A stretch of DNA of 64,000 bases, from NCBI RefSeq assembly GCF_900110735.1, contig NZ_FOET01000001.1, forward strand, positions 124,001-188,000, written 5' to 3'. Positions 63,727-64,000 of this stretch are shown here, in pieces. The notes under the pieces are model-generated. The model was not told where the DNA came from, searched no databases, and saw nothing but the letters and a program-made list of their open reading frames with translations. A program made the translations under genes and the position numbers. Origin of the DNA: Streptomyces radiopugnans (lineage in GTDB: Bacteria; Actinomycetota; Actinomycetes; Streptomycetales; Streptomycetaceae). Positions within the stretch are counted from its first letter, which is position 1; each line of letters opens with the position of its first letter.

Positions 63727-64000
63727 TCCGCCTGCCCGACGCCTGCGGCGTCCTGCGCGAGTACGCCCCCCGCACCGAGCCCGCGGTGCCCGCCGCCGGG
63801 AGCCCGCCGCTGGTCTCCCGCACGGTGTTCTCCGCCGCCCACGTCGTCGCCGACCCCTTCGCGGACACCACGCCCGACGGCCCGGCCGCCGTGGACTGGG
63901 ACGCCACGCTCGCCTTCCGCCGCCATCTGTGGTCCCACGGGCTCGGTGTGGCCGAGGCCATGGACACCGCCCAGCGCGGCATGGGCCTGGACTGGGCCGC
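63723..64000 (+). CDS. DUF993 (dihydrodipicolinate synthase-like) protein, N-terminal part
   Basis: Begins at GTG 63723 overlapping the upstream stop by four bases and runs off the window; 92 residues are visible. The segments VFSAAHVVADPFADTTPDGP, AAVDWDATLAFRRHLWSHGL and GVAEAMDTAQRGMGLDWA match DUF993, a TIM-barrel family related to dihydrodipicolinate synthase found in sugar/polyol operons beside Gfo/Idh/MocA enzymes. Confidence 0.85.
   Translation, partial: MIRLPDACGVLREYAPRTEPAVPAAGSPPLVSRTVFSAAHVVADPFADTTPDGPAAVDWDATLAFRRHLWSHGLGVAEAMDTAQRGMGLDWA

Overview
The window is a gene-dense, very high-GC stretch that reads as chromosomal core of a Streptomyces. The basis is codon bias, many GTG starts, leaderless-type promoters, an AdpA-type regulator with a TTA codon, a CebR-controlled cellobiose operon and two Streptomyces-type tRNA genes. 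I see no insertion sequence, integrase, prophage module, rRNA operon or CRISPR array. Product names come from reading the translations against families I know; no database search was run.

Layout, left to right. 1-8.7 kb: the edge of a PAS-domain gene, a secreted M6-type metalloprotease, tRNA-Lys(CTT), two small conserved genes, a three-gene reverse operon (Fe-S RecB-like nuclease, large unknown protein, Upf1-like SF1 helicase) and a histidine phosphatase. 8.8-16.2 kb: an NsdA-type TPR regulator with a divergent small partner, a spermidine-synthase-like protein, a 13-bp minisatellite, a flavoprotein reductase lacking its usual cysteines, a secreted protein, and an OmpR-type two-component pair followed by a small exported peptide. 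16.3-29.4 kb: a cellulose/cellobiose locus holding bglC, cebG, cebF, cebE, cebR, a GH6 cellulase, a GH48 cellulase and an M23 peptidase, with four copies (three perfect) of the palindrome TGGGAGCGCTCCCA at its promoters.

29.5-40.5 kb: tRNA-His(GTG), orn, adpA with a bldA-type TTA codon, a universal stress protein, glmS, small conserved genes, a signal-less amidase and a multidomain SpoIIE phosphatase. 40.7-49.8 kb: a leucine/isovaleryl-CoA catabolic cluster (acyl-CoA dehydrogenase, HMG-CoA lyase, biotin-dependent carboxylase alpha and beta subunits). It diverges from a TetR regulator over a doubled operator, and a second acyl-CoA dehydrogenase and a thioesterase follow. 49.9-64 kb: an Erm-type rRNA methyltransferase with a probable attenuator leader, a conserved phosphatase-like gene, an agmatinase-type ureohydrolase, a small secreted protein, an ankyrin protein, a fused asymmetric ABC exporter, a Nudix hydrolase, a secreted S28 peptidase, and a LacI-controlled oxidoreductase/DUF993 operon running off the edge.

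How it works together. Secreted GH6 and GH48 enzymes would release cellobiose, CebEFG would import it, BglC would hydrolyse it inside the cell, and CebR would repress all of these through shared boxes. From memory, S. coelicolor has adpA, orn and cebR-EFG-bglC side by side; here the two cellulases and a peptidase lie between cebR and orn. The most interesting candidates for new biology are the nuclease-unknown-helicase operon, the leader and Shine-Dalgarno-masking hairpin of the Erm gene, the paired operators of the leucine-catabolism regulator, and several unexplained palindromes and tandem repeats.
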